Of a stretch of 63,591 nt of DNA, positions 52,632 through 61,575 are shown in pieces. Numbering within the stretch: the first letter of the stretch is position 1; every line of letters starts with the position of its first letter. This DNA is from Achromobacter mucicolens. Lineage in GTDB: Bacteria; Pseudomonadota; Gammaproteobacteria; Burkholderiales; Burkholderiaceae_B. The DNA lies in the NCBI RefSeq assembly GCF_902859725.1, contig NZ_CADIJP010000027.1:1-63591 (forward strand), in the 5' to 3' direction. The translations under genes and the position numbers were made by a program. Under the pieces are notes generated by a model. It made no database searches. It was given only the letters and a program-made list of their open reading frames with translations, and was not told where the DNA came from.

Positions 52632-53423
52632 ATGACACTGAATCCACGACAGAGCGCGCTGATCGAAATGGTGCGGGCCCAGGGCTCGGCCTCGATCGAA
52701 GAGCTCGCCAAACGCTTCGACGTGACGCTGCAGACCGTGCGGCGGGACGTCAACATCCTTTCCGAAGCCGGCCTCTTGTCGCGCTTTCATGGCGGCGTCC
52801 GCATCGAAGCGTCCACCATCGAGAACATTGCGTACCGCAAGCGCCAAGGCCTGCATGCCGCAGGCAAGCAACGCATCGCCGAGGCCGTGGCCCGCGCGGT
52901 GCCGGATGGCTGTTCGCTGATTCTGAACATCGGCACCACCACCGAAGCCATTGCGCGCGCGCTGCTGCGCCATCGCGGGCTGCGCGTCATCACCAACAAC
53001 CTGCACGTGGCCGACATCCTGTCCGACAACCCGGATTGCGAAGTCATCGTGGCCGGCGGCGTGGTGCGTTCGCGCGACCGCGGCATCGTGGGCGAAGCCA
53101 CGATGGATTTCATCCGCCAGTTCAAGGTCGACATCGGACTGATCGGCATCTCGGGCATCGAGGCCGACGGCACGCTGCGCGATTACGACTTTCGCGAAGT
53201 GCGCGTGGCCCGCACGATCATCGAACAATCGCGTGAAGTCTGGCTGGCCGCCGATAGCAGCAAGTTCAAGCGCCAGGCCATGGTGGAACTGGCGCATATC
53301 TCGCAGATCGACCGGTTCTTCACGGACGCGCATCCTCAGGAGCCGCTGGCGCAAGTGTTGCTGGATTCGGGCGTGCGCTGTGACGTCGCCGCGGCGCCGA
53401 ACCTGCCCAAACCGACACCCTGA
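52632..53423 (+). CDS. glpR: DeoR-family repressor GlpR
   Basis: A 263-residue DeoR-type regulator: helix-turn-helix SIEELAKRFDVTLQTVRRDVN near residues 18-38, and a sugar-isomerase-like sensor domain with LILNIGTTTEAIARALL and SGIEADGTLRDYDFREV. Such proteins answer glycerol-3-phosphate or other sugar phosphates. No Shine-Dalgarno precedes the ATG; the palindrome ATTCGAAT does, so translation may be weak or leaderless. Divergent from glpS and followed by glpD, it most likely represses both. Confidence 0.92.
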   Translation: MTLNPRQSALIEMVRAQGSASIEELAKRFDVTLQTVRRDVNILSEAGLLSRFHGGVRIEASTIENIAYRKRQGLHAAGKQRIAEAVARAVPDGCSLILNIGTTTEAIARALLRHRGLRVITNNLHVADILSDNPDCEVIVAGGVVRSRDRGIVGEATMDFIRQFKVDIGLIGISGIEADGTLRDYDFREVRVARTIIEQSREVWLAADSSKFKRQAMVELAHISQIDRFFTDAHPQEPLAQVLLDSGVRCDVAAAPNLPKPTP

Positions 53424-53515
53424 CCCGTGCGCCGCAGTGGGCCCACTCCCCGCTTGCGCGCTGCCGGCACAAATATCGAAGCATTCACCTCGCGGCCACG
53501 CCGCCCCCAAAGAAC

Positions 53516-55114
53516 ATGAACCAACCCCTCGCCTCCGTCACCCCGCCCGAACGCAGCCGCCTTCTGAACACGCTGGACAACACGCATTCCTGGGACGTCA
53601 TCGTCATCGGCGGCGGTGCGACCGGCCTGGGCACGGCGGTGGATGCCGCCGCGCGCGGCTACCGGACGCTGCTGATCGAAGGCGCCGACTTTGCCAAGGG
53701 CACGTCCAGCAAGGCCACCAAGCTCGTCCACGGCGGCGTGCGCTACCTGGCGCAAGGCAATGTCAGCCTGGTGCGCGAAGCCCTGCACGAGCGCGGCCTG
53801 CTCAATCGCAACGCCCCGCATCTGGTCTGGCCTCTGGGTTTCGTGGTGCCGGCCTACACGATGATGGACCAGCCCTTCTACGGCATCGGCCTGAAGATGT
53901 ACGACATGCTGGCGGGCAAGCTGAACCTGTCGCCCAGCCGCTGGCTGTCGCGCCGCGAGACGCTGGCCAACGCCCCCACCCTGGCCGAGACCGTCAACGG
54001 ACGCAGCCTGAAGGGCGGCGTCCTGTACTACGACGGCCAGTTCGACGACGCGCGCCTGGCGATCAGCCTGATGCGCACGCTCTTTGATCTGGGCGGCACG
54101 GCGGTGAACTACGTGCGCGCCACCGGACTGACCATGACCAATGGCAAGGTGGACGGCGTCACGGCCAAGGATGTGATCGGCGGATCGACCTTCACGTTGC
54201 GCGCGCGCTGCGTCGTCAACGCCACCGGCGTGTGGGTCGATGCGGTGCGCCGCATGGAGGACAAGAACGCGCAGACCATGGTGGCGCCCAGCCAGGGCGT
54301 GCACCTGACGCTGCCGCGCGACTTCCTGCCCGGCAAGCGCGCCGTCCTCATCCCGAAGACCGACGACGGCCGTGTGCTGTTCGTGGTGCCGTGGAACGGC
54401 CACACCATCGTCGGCACCACCGACACGCCGCGCCAGGATCTGCCGCTGGATCCCGACGCGGGCGCGCAAGACATCGATTTCATCCTGAACACGGCGGCGC
54501 GGTACCTGAGCCGCAAGCCGACGCGCGACGATGTGACCAGCGTCTGGGCCGGCCTGCGCCCGCTGGTCAAGGCGACCGGCGAAGCCTCCACCAAGAAGCT
54601 GTCGCGCGAGCACACGATCCTGGTGTCCAAGGCCGGCCTGGTGACGGTGACGGGCGGCAAATGGACGACGTACCGGCGCATGGCGCAGGACGTGGTGGAC
54701 ACCGCGATCCAGCACCAGCTGCTGACGCAGGCCTCGTGCCGCACCGAGTCGCTGCCGCTGCACGGCGCCGGCGGCCTGGCGCCGTCGCAGGAACACGCCG
54801 GCACGCCTGACAGCTACTACGGCAACGATCTGGCGACCCTGCAAGCCCTGCCCGGCGCCGGGCGCATGCTGGTCAAGGCCAGCGGCCTGTCCGAGGCGCA
54901 TGTGCGCTTTGCCGCCCGCTACGAATTGGCGCGCAGCGCGGAAGACGTGTTGGCGCGCCGCAACCGCGCGCTGTTCCTGGACGCCGAGGCCGCCATGCTG
55001 GCCGCGCCCGAGGTCGCGCGCATCCTGGCCGAGGAACTGGGCCACGACGCGGCCTGGCAGCAGCGCACGCTGCAGGACCTGGCCACCGTCGCGGCGAACT
55101 ACCGCTTGAAGTAA
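53516..55114 (+). CDS. glpD: Glycerol-3-phosphate dehydrogenase GlpD
   Basis: A 532-residue membrane-associated flavoenzyme that oxidises glycerol-3-phosphate to dihydroxyacetone phosphate and passes electrons to quinone. FAD motif VIGGGATGLGTAVDAAARG near residues 27-45; substrate blocks TSSKATKLVHGGVRYLAQG and VTGGKWTTYRRMAQ; C-terminal domain from about 390. It follows glpR by 92 bp. The glycerol kinase gene glpK, which makes its substrate, is not in the window and must lie elsewhere. Confidence 0.95.
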   Translation: MNQPLASVTPPERSRLLNTLDNTHSWDVIVIGGGATGLGTAVDAAARGYRTLLIEGADFAKGTSSKATKLVHGGVRYLAQGNVSLVREALHERGLLNRNAPHLVWPLGFVVPAYTMMDQPFYGIGLKMYDMLAGKLNLSPSRWLSRRETLANAPTLAETVNGRSLKGGVLYYDGQFDDARLAISLMRTLFDLGGTAVNYVRATGLTMTNGKVDGVTAKDVIGGSTFTLRARCVVNATGVWVDAVRRMEDKNAQTMVAPSQGVHLTLPRDFLPGKRAVLIPKTDDGRVLFVVPWNGHTIVGTTDTPRQDLPLDPDAGAQDIDFILNTAARYLSRKPTRDDVTSVWAGLRPLVKATGEASTKKLSREHTILVSKAGLVTVTGGKWTTYRRMAQDVVDTAIQHQLLTQASCRTESLPLHGAGGLAPSQEHAGTPDSYYGNDLATLQALPGAGRMLVKASGLSEAHVRFAARYELARSAEDVLARRNRALFLDAEAAMLAAPEVARILAEELGHDAAWQQRTLQDLATVAANYRLK

Positions 55115-55118
55115 ACCG

Positions 55119-55745
55119 CTACGGCACGCGCAGCGGGCTGCCCCCGATCATCGATTCGAAGACGCGCAGCAGGTCGGGATCGCATTTCGATCCCGCCTCC
55201 TGGTTCAGGATCCGCATGATCTGCGTGTGGGTGCGCGCCGGATGGTAAGGCCGCGCATCGCCCAGCGCGTCGTAGGAATCGGCGACCGAAATGATGCGCG
55301 CATGCAGCGGAATGGCGTGGCCCGACAGGCCATCCGGATAACCGGATCCGTCGAAGTGTTCGTGGTGGTGGCGCACCGCCAGCGCAATGGCTTCGCGCTG
55401 CGGCATCGCGGTCTGCAGGATGATGAAGGCGCCCGCCGCGGCGTGCGCCTTCATGATTTCCCAGTCTTCCTTTTCCAGCCGCTGCGGGCTATGCAGCACG
55501 CGGTCTGGCGTGCCGATCTTGCCCACGTCGTGCAGCCGCGCCGCCACGGAGACGACGTCCAGTTCATCCTGCGGCAGCCCGCAGGCCCGGGCCAGCGCAA
55601 CACTTAGCGCAACCACCCTTTTGCAATGCCGGCCGGTGGCCGGGTCGCGCGCCTGCATGGCGGCGAAAAGCGCCGCTTCATAAGTTCCTGCTGGAAGATC
55701 GGGGACGTCGGGGGACATTGGAAAGCACGCGCGCCGCAACGGCAT
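55119..55745 (-). CDS. HD-GYP domain phosphodiesterase
   Basis: A 208-residue stand-alone HD-GYP protein, likely to hydrolyse c-di-GMP. Metal ligands are visible in RHCKRV, ARLHDVGKIGTPDR, and HHEHFDGSGYPDGLSG, which hold the HD and GYP signatures. No receiver or other sensor domain is attached. A start at Met10 is about as good. The stop lies 4 bases from the glpD stop on the other strand, with no terminator between. Confidence 0.87.
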   Translation of the reverse strand: MPLRRACFPMSPDVPDLPAGTYEAALFAAMQARDPATGRHCKRVVALSVALARACGLPQDELDVVSVAARLHDVGKIGTPDRVLHSPQRLEKEDWEIMKAHAAAGAFIILQTAMPQREAIALAVRHHHEHFDGSGYPDGLSGHAIPLHARIISVADSYDALGDARPYHPARTHTQIMRILNQEAGSKCDPDLLRVFESMIGGSPLRVP

Positions 55746-55860
55746 GACGGCGCGCTCAGTTCAGAAAGGCGGGATTCTGACACAATCCGCCACAATGCCG
55801 GGCCGCATCGCGCTTGGCGTGCGGCCCGGCCCGTGTCCTGCCCTGCGAGCCCGGCGGGGA

Positions 55861-56541
55861 TCAGTCCTTCAGGCGCTCCAGCAGCGCGCGCGCCACGCCC
55901 ACCGACGAGCCGGGATTCTGCCCCGTGATGAGCAGGCCGTCGCTGACCACGTGCGGCTGCCAGTCCGGCCCGCTGCTGTACAGCCCGCCCAGCTTTTTCA
56001 GTTCGTCCTCGACCAAAAACGGCACGACGTCGGTCAACTGTACGGCCGCTTCTTCCGCGTTGGAAAAGCCCGTGACCTGCCTGCCCTGCACCAGCGGCTT
56101 GCCGTCGGCGGTCTTGGCGTGGCGCAACACGCCGGGCGCATGGCACACGGCCGATACCGGCTTGCCGGCGGCCAGCATGGTTTCGATCAGCGCCACCGAA
56201 TTGTTGTCTTCGGCCAGGTCCCACAGCGGGCCGTGGCCGCCAGGATAGAAGACCGCGTCGTAGTCCGAGGCCTGCACCTCGGACAGCCGGCGCGTGGATG
56301 CCAGCACGCGCTGCGCGTCGGTGTCCTGCTTGAAGCGGCGCGTGTCGTCCGTCTGCGCATCGGGATCGTCGCTCTTGGGATCGAGCGGCGGCTGGCCGCC
56401 CAGCGGCGAGGCCAGCGTGAGCTTGGCGCCGGCGTCCAGAAACGCGTAATACGGCGCCGCAAACTCTTCAAGCCAGAAGCCCGTCTTGCGTCCCGTGTTG
56501 CCCAGCGTGTCGTGGGAAGTCAGCACGATCAGGATGTTCAT
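55861..56541 (-). CDS. DJ-1/PfpI-family protein (type 1 glutamine amidotransferase-like)
   Basis: A 226-residue protein with the nucleophilic Cys in VSAVCHAPGVL and the FYPGGHGPLWDL elbow, the pattern of the Hsp31/YajL class. Members act as glyoxalase III, deglycase or stress chaperone. GGAGCG is 5 bases before the chosen ATG, which lies inside the end of the upstream reductase gene (4-bp overlap, ATGA). So the two genes are coupled, suggesting a shared role in handling reactive carbonyls. Confidence 0.87.
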   Translation of the reverse strand: MNILIVLTSHDTLGNTGRKTGFWLEEFAAPYYAFLDAGAKLTLASPLGGQPPLDPKSDDPDAQTDDTRRFKQDTDAQRVLASTRRLSEVQASDYDAVFYPGGHGPLWDLAEDNNSVALIETMLAAGKPVSAVCHAPGVLRHAKTADGKPLVQGRQVTGFSNAEEAAVQLTDVVPFLVEDELKKLGGLYSSGPDWQPHVVSDGLLITGQNPGSSVGVARALLERLKD

Positions 56542-57587
56542 GTAGCGCTCCATTCGTCAGGGCCGACCCGCACAATGCGTTTGCCGGCATTTTCGCCCTT
56601 GAGCAGCCCGATCAGCCCGCGCGGGGCGTTCTCCAGGCCGTCGACCACGTCTTCACGATACTTGATGCGGCCTTGCTTGATGAGGTCCAGCATGGCGTCG
56701 CGGAATTCACCGTAGCGGTGCGCGTACTCGTTGAAGATGATGAAACCCTGCATCTTCAGCCGCTTCGTCAGGATGGTGCGCATGAGCAGCGCAAGCCGGT
56801 CCGGGCCCTCGGGCTGGCTGGTCGCGTTATAGGCCGAGATCAGTCCGCAGACCGGCACGCGGGCGCGCGGGTTCAAGAGCGGCAGCACGGCATCGAAGAC
56901 GGCCCCGCCGACGTTTTCGAAATACACGTCGATGCCTTGCGGCACGGCCGCGGCAAGGCGGCCCGCCAGGTCCGGCTGCCGATGGTCCAGGCATTCGTCA
57001 AAGCCCAGTTCCTGGACCACGTAGCGGCACTTGTCCGGTCCGCCCGCAATACCCACGACCTTGCAACCGTGGATCTTGGCGATCTGGCCCACCACCGCGC
57101 CCACCGCCCCGCTGGCCGCGGCCACGACGACGGTTTCGCCCGCCTTGGGCTGGCCGATGTCCAGCAGTCCCATGTAGCCGGTAAAACCGGGCATGCCCAG
57201 CACGCCCAGCGACCAGGACGGGTTTTCGGGATTGGCGCCCAGGCGCAGCAGGCCCGCGCCGTCGGACACGGCGTAGTCCTGCCACCCGGTCTGCGCCAGC
57301 ACCCATTCGCCGACCGGAAACTGCGGATTATTCGAGGCCTGAACGCGCGTGACGGTACCGCCGACCATCGGTTCGCCAATCTGCACGGGCTCGGCGTAGG
57401 ACGGGGCATCGCTCATCCGGCCGCGCATGTAGGGGTCGAGCGACAGGTAGACCGTGCGCAGCAGCACCTGGCCCGGCCCCGGTTGGGGGACTTCGCCCGT
57501 TTCCAGGCGGAAGTCGGTATCAGCGGGCTCGCCGTGCGGCCGCGCGGCAAGCACGATACGGCGGTTGGTTGAAGCGGATTGGGGCAT
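56538..57587 (-). CDS. CurA-like NADP-dependent oxidoreductase (MDR, zinc-free)
   Basis: A 349-residue medium-chain reductase of the CurA/PTGR group: the core is YLSLDPYMRGRMSD, GMPGFTGYMGLLDIG and the nucleotide loop AASGAVGAVVGQIAKIHG. No catalytic zinc ligands are seen. Relatives reduce alkenal or alkenone double bonds with NADPH. It is first in the two-gene leftward unit with the DJ-1-like protein, and divergent from the TetR efflux operon across 162 bp. Confidence 0.9.
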   Translation of the reverse strand: MPQSASTNRRIVLAARPHGEPADTDFRLETGEVPQPGPGQVLLRTVYLSLDPYMRGRMSDAPSYAEPVQIGEPMVGGTVTRVQASNNPQFPVGEWVLAQTGWQDYAVSDGAGLLRLGANPENPSWSLGVLGMPGFTGYMGLLDIGQPKAGETVVVAAASGAVGAVVGQIAKIHGCKVVGIAGGPDKCRYVVQELGFDECLDHRQPDLAGRLAAAVPQGIDVYFENVGGAVFDAVLPLLNPRARVPVCGLISAYNATSQPEGPDRLALLMRTILTKRLKMQGFIIFNEYAHRYGEFRDAMLDLIKQGRIKYREDVVDGLENAPRGLIGLLKGENAGKRIVRVGPDEWSAT

Positions 57588-57713
57588 GGTGTGCGGCCTC
57601 CTTCATGGAGCCGGCCGGGCCTCGCTACACGCCCGGGCGGCGTGGTGGGGAACCGGACCATTACACCATCGCACGCCGCCGGCAGCCGCTGAAACCCTGA
57701 TGATCGAACCCTC

Positions 57714-57741
57714 TTTTAATTAATTAATTCTTTAATTAGAA
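57714..57741. promoter_or_regulatory. AT-only palindromic block before the TetR gene
   Basis: TTAATTAATTAA (57716-57727) is a perfect palindrome inside a 16-bp run of A/T only, followed by CTTTAATTAGA. It ends 8 bases before the tetR start, in a very GC-rich setting. It is a good autoregulatory operator candidate for the TetR protein. Confidence 0.5.
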
Positions 57742-57749
57742 TCCGCCGC

Positions 57750-58529
57750 ATGGCTTCCGCATCCCCTCCTTCGCCCCCGCGCCGTCCCGGGCGTCCGCCG
57801 CGTCCGGACACCGCCACCGCGCGCGCCAATCTGCTGGATCTGGCCACGCAGCTGTTCGCCGCGCAGGGCGTGGCCGCCACCACGATCGCCAACATCGCGC
57901 AGCGCGCGGGCGTCACGCCGGCGATGCTGCATTACTACTTCAAGAGCCGCGACCAATTGATCGACGCCGTGGTGCTGGAGCGGATCGTGCCCGTCATCGG
58001 CTATGTCTGGGCTCCCGTGCCGCTTGAGCCGGGAGGAGCCGCCGGTGGCCCGGCTGCTGATGGGCCGGCTGCTGGCGGCACGCCCGCGGCTCCCCTGCCC
58101 GATCCGGCGTCGGCGGCGCGAGGCTTCATCACGGAAATCGTGGGCCGCGTGGTCCAGAGCGCGACCGAAAAGCCCTGGCTGCCGTCGCTGTGGATGCACG
58201 AAGTCGTCAACGAAGGCGGCCAGCTGCGCGATCGCGTGCTGCGCCATCTGCCGTCGGACCGGCTTCAGGCGTTCGCTGGCCTCATTGCCGAATGCCAGCG
58301 GCGCGGCGCCATCACGCCGGGGGTGGAACCGCGTCTGGTGTTCCTGTCCATTATGGGCATGACGCTGCTGCCGCTGGCCACGTCGAATTTATGGCGCCGC
58401 ATCTGGCAGAACGACCCGTTGGCGCAGACCATCGACAACGAAGCGATCGCGCGCCACGCGATCGCCATGCTGACCGGCGGCCTCTTTGCGCCAACCACGC
58501 CGCCAACCTCCTCGTCTTCAGGACGCTGA
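57750..58529 (+). CDS. TetR/AcrR-family repressor
   Basis: A 259-residue regulator with an N-terminal helix-turn-helix (about 22-70; AAQGVAATTIANIAQRAGVT and LHYYFKSRDQLIDAVV) and a C-terminal ligand domain (about 120-245). A Gly/Ala/Pro-rich linker (about 90-118) is longer than usual. The stop is 2 bases from the hlyD start, so it is in one operon with the exporter it probably controls. Ligand unknown. Confidence 0.9.
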   Translation: MASASPPSPPRRPGRPPRPDTATARANLLDLATQLFAAQGVAATTIANIAQRAGVTPAMLHYYFKSRDQLIDAVVLERIVPVIGYVWAPVPLEPGGAAGGPAADGPAAGGTPAAPLPDPASAARGFITEIVGRVVQSATEKPWLPSLWMHEVVNEGGQLRDRVLRHLPSDRLQAFAGLIAECQRRGAITPGVEPRLVFLSIMGMTLLPLATSNLWRRIWQNDPLAQTIDNEAIARHAIAMLTGGLFAPTTPPTSSSSGR

Positions 58530-58531
58530 CC

Positions 58532-59485
58532 ATGCGCACCCTCCGCCTTCTGCCCGCTTCCCTGGCCTTGCTGACGCTTTTCGGCTGCGGCAACAACGAC
58601 CAGGCCTTCTACCAGGGCTACGTGGAGGGCGACTATGTCTATGTGGCCTCGTCCGAGCCGGGGCGCCTGGACACGCTGGCGGTGCGGCGCGGCCAGCAGG
58701 TCGACGCCAACCAGCCGCTGTACACGCTGGACGCCACGCGCGAAGCCGCCGCGCGCGACCAAGCCCAGGCCGAGCTGTCGGCGGCGCGCGCCCAGCTGGA
58801 GGACATTGCCACAGGTAAGCGCCCCCCTGAAGTCGACGTCAGCCTGGCGCAATTGGCGCAGGCGCAGGCGGCCAGCCGGCGGTCCACCGCGCAGCTTGCC
58901 CGCGACAATGCGCAGTTCCGCGTCGGCGGCATCCCGCGCTCGCAGCTGGACGACAGCCGCGAGCAGGCGCAGTCGGACGCGGCGCGCGTGCGCGAACTGC
59001 AGGCGCAGGTCGAGGTGAACCGGCTGCCGGGGCGCGACGACGCGCGGCGCGCGCAGGCCTCGCAAGTGGAGGCGGCCGACGCCGCGCTGGCGCAAGCCGA
59101 ATGGACGCTGGCCCAGAAGCAACTGGCCGCGCCGTCCGCGGGCCGGGTGTTCGACACGATGTATCGGGTGGGCGAATGGGTGCCCGCCGGCAGCCCGGTC
59201 GTCAGCCTGCTGCCGCCCGGCAACATCAAGGTGCGCTTTTTTGTGCCGGAGACGGTCGTGGGGTCGCTGAAGATCGGGCAACAGGCCACGCTGCGCTGCG
59301 ATGGCTGCGGCGATCCGATACCCGTGCGCATCGATTACGTATCGGATCAGGCCGAATACACGCCGCCCGTGATCTACAGCCGCGAAAGCCGCAGCAAGCT
59401 CGTGTACATGGTTGAAGCGCGCCCCGCCGCCGACGTGGCGGCGGGGCTGCATCCAGGCCAGCCGGTGGAGGCCACCCTGCCATGA
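58532..59485 (+). CDS. HlyD-type periplasmic adaptor lipoprotein
   Basis: A 317-residue membrane-fusion protein with a lipobox LTLFGC (Cys near residue 19), so it is anchored in the inner-membrane outer leaflet. The order is biotinyl-lipoyl half, a helical hairpin (about 55-185, Ala/Gln-rich), lipoyl half, and beta-barrel (GNIKVRFFVPETVVG). It bridges the ABC pump and the outer-membrane channel. The end overlaps the next start by 4 bp. Confidence 0.9.
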   Translation: MRTLRLLPASLALLTLFGCGNNDQAFYQGYVEGDYVYVASSEPGRLDTLAVRRGQQVDANQPLYTLDATREAAARDQAQAELSAARAQLEDIATGKRPPEVDVSLAQLAQAQAASRRSTAQLARDNAQFRVGGIPRSQLDDSREQAQSDAARVRELQAQVEVNRLPGRDDARRAQASQVEAADAALAQAEWTLAQKQLAAPSAGRVFDTMYRVGEWVPAGSPVVSLLPPGNIKVRFFVPETVVGSLKIGQQATLRCDGCGDPIPVRIDYVSDQAEYTPPVIYSRESRSKLVYMVEARPAADVAAGLHPGQPVEATLP

Positions 59486-60429
59486 GCACCCCCGGCTCCG
59501 CCGCCAACGTCATCGACGTTCACGGCCTGAACAAGCACTTCGGCAACAAGCACGTCGTGAACGACGTGACGCTGCAGGTGCGCGAGGGCGAAATCTTCGG
59601 CTTCCTGGGCCCCAACGGCAGCGGCAAGACGACCTGCATCCGCCTCATGTGCGGATTGCTCACGCCGGATTCGGGCAGCGGCACCTGCCTGGGCTACGAC
59701 ATCCTGCGTGAGAGCGCCCAGATCAAGCGCAACGTGGGCTACATGACGCAGAAGTTCTCGTACTGGGAGGACCTGACCATTCGCGAGAACCTGGATTTCG
59801 TGGCGCGCATGTACGGCATGGACCAGCGCAAGGAAGCCGTGGACCGCGCGCTGCAGGATCTGGGGCTGCAAAGCCGCGCGGGGCAGTTGACGGGATCCTT
59901 GTCCGGCGGCTGGAAGCAGCGGCTGGCGCTGGCCGCCTGCCTGCTGCACCAGCCAAGGCTGCTGCTGCTGGACGAGCCCACCGCCGGCGTGGACCCGACG
60001 GCGCGGCGCGATTTCTGGGAGCAGCTGCATGCGCTGGCGGCGCGCGGCATCTCGGTGCTGGTCAGCACCCACTACATGGACGAGGCCGAACGCTGCCACA
60101 AGCTGGCCTACATTTCGTACGGCAAGCTGCTCACGCAGGGCACCGCCGACGAGGTCATCGCCGAACAGGACCTGACCACCTGGGCGATCCACGGCGCCAA
60201 CCTGGTTCCGCTCGGCCAGCAGTTGCGCGGCGCGCCCGGCGTGGACCAGACGGTCGCATTCGGGTCGGCGCTGCATGTCAGCGGCAAGGACGCGGCGCAG
60301 CTGGAAAACACGCTGCGCGCGGCCATCGCGGGCCAGGACCTGCGGCTGGAACGCGTGGACACCAGCCTGGAGGACGTCTTCATCTACCTGATGAACCGGT
60401 CCACCGACAACTTTGCGAGCCCGCCATGA
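59482..60429 (+). CDS. ABC exporter ATP-binding protein (CcmA/YbhF type)
   Basis: A 315-residue ATPase with Walker A GPNGSGKTT, Q-loop YMTQKFSYWEDL, signature LSGGWKQR, Walker B LLLLDEP and the switch His in VSTHYMDEAE. The C-terminal ~90 residues are the exporter-type tail ending SLEDVFIYLM. It pairs with the single permease downstream. Overlaps of 4 bp on both sides make this a tightly coupled operon. Confidence 0.93.
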   Translation: MSTPGSAANVIDVHGLNKHFGNKHVVNDVTLQVREGEIFGFLGPNGSGKTTCIRLMCGLLTPDSGSGTCLGYDILRESAQIKRNVGYMTQKFSYWEDLTIRENLDFVARMYGMDQRKEAVDRALQDLGLQSRAGQLTGSLSGGWKQRLALAACLLHQPRLLLLDEPTAGVDPTARRDFWEQLHALAARGISVLVSTHYMDEAERCHKLAYISYGKLLTQGTADEVIAEQDLTTWAIHGANLVPLGQQLRGAPGVDQTVAFGSALHVSGKDAAQLENTLRAAIAGQDLRLERVDTSLEDVFIYLMNRSTDNFASPP

Positions 60430-61571
60430 CCGCGCGCCTGAACGGCTTTTCGTGGTCGCGCTGGTGGAGCATGGTGCTCAAGGAATTCCTGCAGCTGCGC
60501 CGCGACCGCATCACCTTCGGCATGATCGTCGGCCTGCCCATCATGCAGCTGGCGCTCTTCGGGTACGCCATCAATACCGACCCGCGCCAGATGCCCACCG
60601 CCATCATCGCCTCGGACCACAGCCCGTTCACGCGCAGCTTCATCGCGGCGATGCGTTCGTCGGACTACTTTCACATCGTTGAGGAACTGGACACCGAGGA
60701 AGCAGGCCGCGCCGCCCTGGCGCAGGGCCGCGTGCTGTTCGTCGTGACCATTCCGCCCGACTTCACCCGCAGCCTGTTGCGCGGCGAACGCCCCGCCCTG
60801 CTGATCGAGGCTGACGCCACCGATCCCATGGCCACGGGCATGGCGCTGGGCGCGGCCACCCAGCTCACCCAGGCCGTCGCGCAGAAGGATCTGACCGGGC
60901 CGCTGGCAAGCCTGGCGGGCGGCCAGCCGCCCTTCGACGTACGCATCCACCAGCTCTACAACGAAGAACAGATCTCGCAATACAACACGGTGCCGGGGCT
61001 GATGGGCGTGATCCTGACCATGACGCTGGTGATGATGACCGGGCTGGCGATGACCCGCGAGCGAGAGCGCGGCACCATGGAAAACCTGCTGGCGATGCCG
61101 GTGCGGCCGATCGAGGTGATGACCGGCAAGATCGTGCCCTACATCGCCATCGGTCTCATCCAGGCCACCATCATTCTCGCGGCGGCGCATTTCGTGTTCC
61201 ACGTGCCCGTCATGGGCAGCCTGCTGTCCGTCTACCTGGCCGCGCTGCTCTTCGTCGCGGCCAACCTGACGGTCGGGATCACGCTGTCGTCGCTGGCGCA
61301 GAACCAACTTCAGGCCATGCAGCTGACCATGTTCTATTTCCTGCCGAACATGCTGCTGTCCGGCTTCATGTTTCCGTTCCAGGGCATGCCGATGTGGGCC
61401 CAGCACCTGGGCAACCTGCTGCCGCTGACGTATTTCAACCGGCTGATCCGCGGCATCCTGCTCAAGGGCAACGGCTGGTGGGACCTGTGGCCCAACATCT
61501 GGCCGCTGATGCTGTTCACCGTCATCGTGATGACCGCCGCCGTGAAGTTCTACCGCCGCACCCTGGATTGA
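60426..61571 (+). CDS. ABC-2 type exporter permease (YbhS/YbhR-like)
   Basis: A 381-residue permease with an N-terminal segment, a large periplasmic domain (about 60-190), and five C-terminal membrane segments: ERERGTMENLLAMPVRPIEV, then NLLPLTYFNRLIRGILLKG. Only one permease gene is present, so the pump is probably a homodimer, unlike E. coli YbhFSR with two. The N-terminal LKEFLQLRRDRITFGMIV is typical of ABC2 exporters. Confidence 0.92.
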   Translation: MTARLNGFSWSRWWSMVLKEFLQLRRDRITFGMIVGLPIMQLALFGYAINTDPRQMPTAIIASDHSPFTRSFIAAMRSSDYFHIVEELDTEEAGRAALAQGRVLFVVTIPPDFTRSLLRGERPALLIEADATDPMATGMALGAATQLTQAVAQKDLTGPLASLAGGQPPFDVRIHQLYNEEQISQYNTVPGLMGVILTMTLVMMTGLAMTRERERGTMENLLAMPVRPIEVMTGKIVPYIAIGLIQATIILAAAHFVFHVPVMGSLLSVYLAALLFVAANLTVGITLSSLAQNQLQAMQLTMFYFLPNMLLSGFMFPFQGMPMWAQHLGNLLPLTYFNRLIRGILLKGNGWWDLWPNIWPLMLFTVIVMTAAVKFYRRTLD

Positions 61572-61575
61572 TCCC

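Noticed and set aside
53336-55045. 569-codon leftward open frame
   Set aside because: Antisense to glpD, which is a full-length family member.
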